Notes under the pieces: generated by a model
What the model was told of the DNA's origin: nothing
Seen by the model: the letters and a program-made list of their open reading frames with translations, nothing else
Databases searched by the model: none
Part shown: positions 4,207 to 5,386 of the stretch, piece by piece
Position numbering within the stretch: the stretch's first letter is position 1
Layout: every line of letters starts with the position of its first letter
Made by a program: the position numbers and the translations under genes
Assembly: GCA_030615975.1 (NCBI GenBank)
Contig: JAUWYH010000114.1
Span: 1 to 5,386, forward strand
DNA length: 5,386 bases
From: Candidatus Aminicenantota bacterium
Lineage (GTDB): Bacteria > Acidobacteriota > Aminicenantia > Aminicenantales > Aminicenantaceae
Direction of reading: 5' to 3'

Positions 4207-4710
4207 ATGCGGGTACTCGGAATCGATCCCAGTATTCAATCAACAGGGTTTGGTGTTATCGAATACGCACAAAACAATTATACTGTCTTGAGCTATGGTG
4301 TAATAAAACCTTCACGCCGCCTTGTTTTTCATCAAAAACTAAACGAGATAAAAATACATATTGAAAATCTTATAGAGACCTATGAGCCTGAGGAAGTGGC
4401 CATCGAAAATCTTTTTTATGCCCAAAACATCAAAACGGCAATAACCCTCGGTCAGGTAAGAGGCGCTACCCTTGTGGCTGTAGCTTCGCATGACTGTTCT
4501 CTTTATGAATATTCTCCTTTAGAGATTAAAAAAGCAGTGACTGGCTACGGCCAAGCAGATAAAAACCAGGTGAAAATAATGATAAAAACTCTTCTGAATA
4601 TTCAAGATGAAAAACTGGCAACAGATGCATCAGATGCCCTGGCTACCGCTTTTTGTCATCTCAACTCGAGAATCTTCAAAGAAAAAATCAAAGAATCAGA
4701 GGATTATTAG
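4207..4710 (+). CDS. ruvC: Holliday junction resolvase RuvC
   Basis: A 167-residue protein of normal length. RuvC is the dimeric Mg-dependent nuclease that cuts Holliday junctions symmetrically while bound to RuvAB. The RNase-H-like fold starts with MRVLGIDPSIQSTGFGVIEY. The four catalytic acids are visible: D7 (GIDPS), E67 (VAIENLFY), D140 and D143 (ATDASDALA). The AQNIKTAITLGQVRGA segment (72-87) and YSPLEIKKAVTGYGQADKNQ (102-121) match the substrate-binding and conserved family blocks. The protein appears fully active. It starts 6 bases after the yebC stop with no clear Shine-Dalgarno sequence (GAAAAATAATTTTCT precedes the ATG), so translation is probably coupled to yebC. ruvA follows after 9 bases. 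Confidence 0.97.
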   Translation: MRVLGIDPSIQSTGFGVIEYAQNNYTVLSYGVIKPSRRLVFHQKLNEIKIHIENLIETYEPEEVAIENLFYAQNIKTAITLGQVRGATLVAVASHDCSLYEYSPLEIKKAVTGYGQADKNQVKIMIKTLLNIQDEKLATDASDALATAFCHLNSRIFKEKIKESEDY

Positions 4711-4719
4711 AGATAAAGA

Positions 4720-5307
4720 ATGATTGGCTATCTTAAAGGAAACCTGATTCAAAAATCACCCAATCAAGTCGTCCTAGATATCGGAGGCGTTGGTTACTGT
4801 GTTTGGGTCCCGCTTTCGACCTATTTTGAGCTGGGAGATCTTGACGATAAAGCGGAACTTTTCGTTTACACCCACCTGACCGACAATTCCCTTTCTCTCT
4901 ACGGCTTCTCCACGGAGAAAGAGAGGGATATTTTCTTGAAATTGATCGGCATCTCAGGTATAGGCCCTAAACTGGCTTTGAATATCCTTTCGGGGATTGG
5001 TGTCTTTGACCTTGAAGAAGCCATAAGGCAAAGTGATGTGGTCCGTATTTCCCTTATTCCCGGCATCGGGAAAAAAACAGCCTTGAGGATTGCTCTCGAG
5101 CTTCAAGAGAAACTCGAAAAAAAAGAAAAAATTCTAAAAGCAAAAGGCTTTCAGGAAAGAGAAGATCTCATATCAGCTTTGATGAATCTTGGATTTAAGC
5201 GGAAAGAAGTTGAAAAAATCGTGGATGAAACCATCAACAAACTCACAGTGGAGGCAGGATTTGAACATCTCCTCAGAGAAAGCCTAAAGAAACTGGCTAA
5301 GCTGTAG
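4720..5307 (+). CDS. ruvA: Holliday junction DNA helicase subunit RuvA
   Basis: A 195-residue protein, normal length. RuvA tetramers bind the Holliday junction and load the RuvB motor for branch migration. Three domains are visible. The N-terminal OB fold (MIGYLKGNLI to about residue 63) includes VVLDIGGVGYCVWVP and ends in LYGFST. The middle tandem helix-hairpin-helix domain carries LIGISGIGPKLALNIL (75-90) and SLIPGIGKKTALRIALEL (111-128). A charged linker (129-147) leads to the C-terminal RuvB-binding domain, EDLISALMNLGFKRKEVEKI (148-167). E54/D55-type acidic residues of the pin are represented by D55 in HLTDNSLSLYGF. It starts 9 bases after ruvC with only a weak AGAGAT-like ribosome binding site, so it is likely coupled to ruvC. 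Confidence 0.97.
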   Translation: MIGYLKGNLIQKSPNQVVLDIGGVGYCVWVPLSTYFELGDLDDKAELFVYTHLTDNSLSLYGFSTEKERDIFLKLIGISGIGPKLALNILSGIGVFDLEEAIRQSDVVRISLIPGIGKKTALRIALELQEKLEKKEKILKAKGFQEREDLISALMNLGFKRKEVEKIVDETINKLTVEAGFEHLLRESLKKLAKL

Positions 5308-5386
5308 GGCCATTCCCCGAACAGACTTTTGTAGACCCAAAGCTCAGGCCGAACATAATATTAACAGTAGTAAAAATTTGCTCAAT

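Noticed and set aside
5308..5386. Terminator or new gene start after ruvA
   Set aside because: No stable hairpin with a T run and no start codon with a ribosome binding site can be seen in these 79 bases.

Overview
This is AT-rich bacterial DNA, fairly even in base composition. No rRNA, tRNA, insertion sequence, CRISPR array or phage gene is visible. The housekeeping genes (yebC, ruvC, ruvA) are clearly bacterial. Many minus-strand genes start behind strong AGGAGG-type ribosome binding sites. The gene mix would fit an uncultured anaerobic or sediment bacterium, but I cannot name a phylum from the sequence alone. No intergenic stretch exceeds 300 bases.

Layout. (1) Bases 1-245, minus strand: the first 81 codons of a polytopic membrane protein resembling the spermidine-synthase-like/MFS-type family, cut by the window edge. 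(2) Bases 246-400: non-coding, with no convincing terminator or promoter. (3) Bases 401-2406, minus strand: five small genes reading leftward from one strong promoter at 2469-2498. In transcription order they are a SHOCT-domain membrane protein, a divergent PII-family signalling protein, an HMA-like ferredoxin-fold protein with a C-terminal Cys-Cys pair, an isoprenylcysteine methyltransferase (ICMT)-family membrane enzyme, and a two-helix membrane peptide resembling DUF2933 proteins. The promoter contains a C-tract palindrome between its -35 and -10 boxes that looks like a CsoR/RcnR-family operator. (4) Bases 2552-3169, minus strand: a short cation-diffusion-facilitator-like transporter without the usual cytosolic domain. 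(5) Bases 3170-3444: a 275-base divergent intergenic region with several inverted repeats and a good extended -10 promoter for yebC. (6) Bases 3445-5307, plus strand: a yebC-ruvC-ruvA operon (translation factor plus Holliday-junction processing). (7) Bases 5308-5386: non-coding as far as visible. ruvB does not start within it.

How it fits together. The right half is a conserved housekeeping operon. The left half looks like a metal (most likely copper or another soft metal) response island. The evidence is a CsoR-like operator, a PII-type trimer of the group known to accompany heavy-metal efflux genes, a degenerate metallochaperone-like fold, a CDF-type transporter, and small membrane proteins of types often found beside copper or heavy-metal efflux genes. 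No metal-responsive repressor, P-type ATPase or RND pump is inside the window, so the metal link is inference. The most noteworthy item is this five-gene operon, which combines a PII protein lacking canonical 2-oxoglutarate/ATP residues with an ICMT-like enzyme under a metal-type operator.

Three start sites were revised from the longest open frame using ribosome binding sites: the ICMT-like gene (ATG at 1283, not GTG at 1292), the HMA-like gene (ATG at 1703) and the CDF gene (ATG at 3169, not TTG at 3193). yebC is likewise started at 3445.
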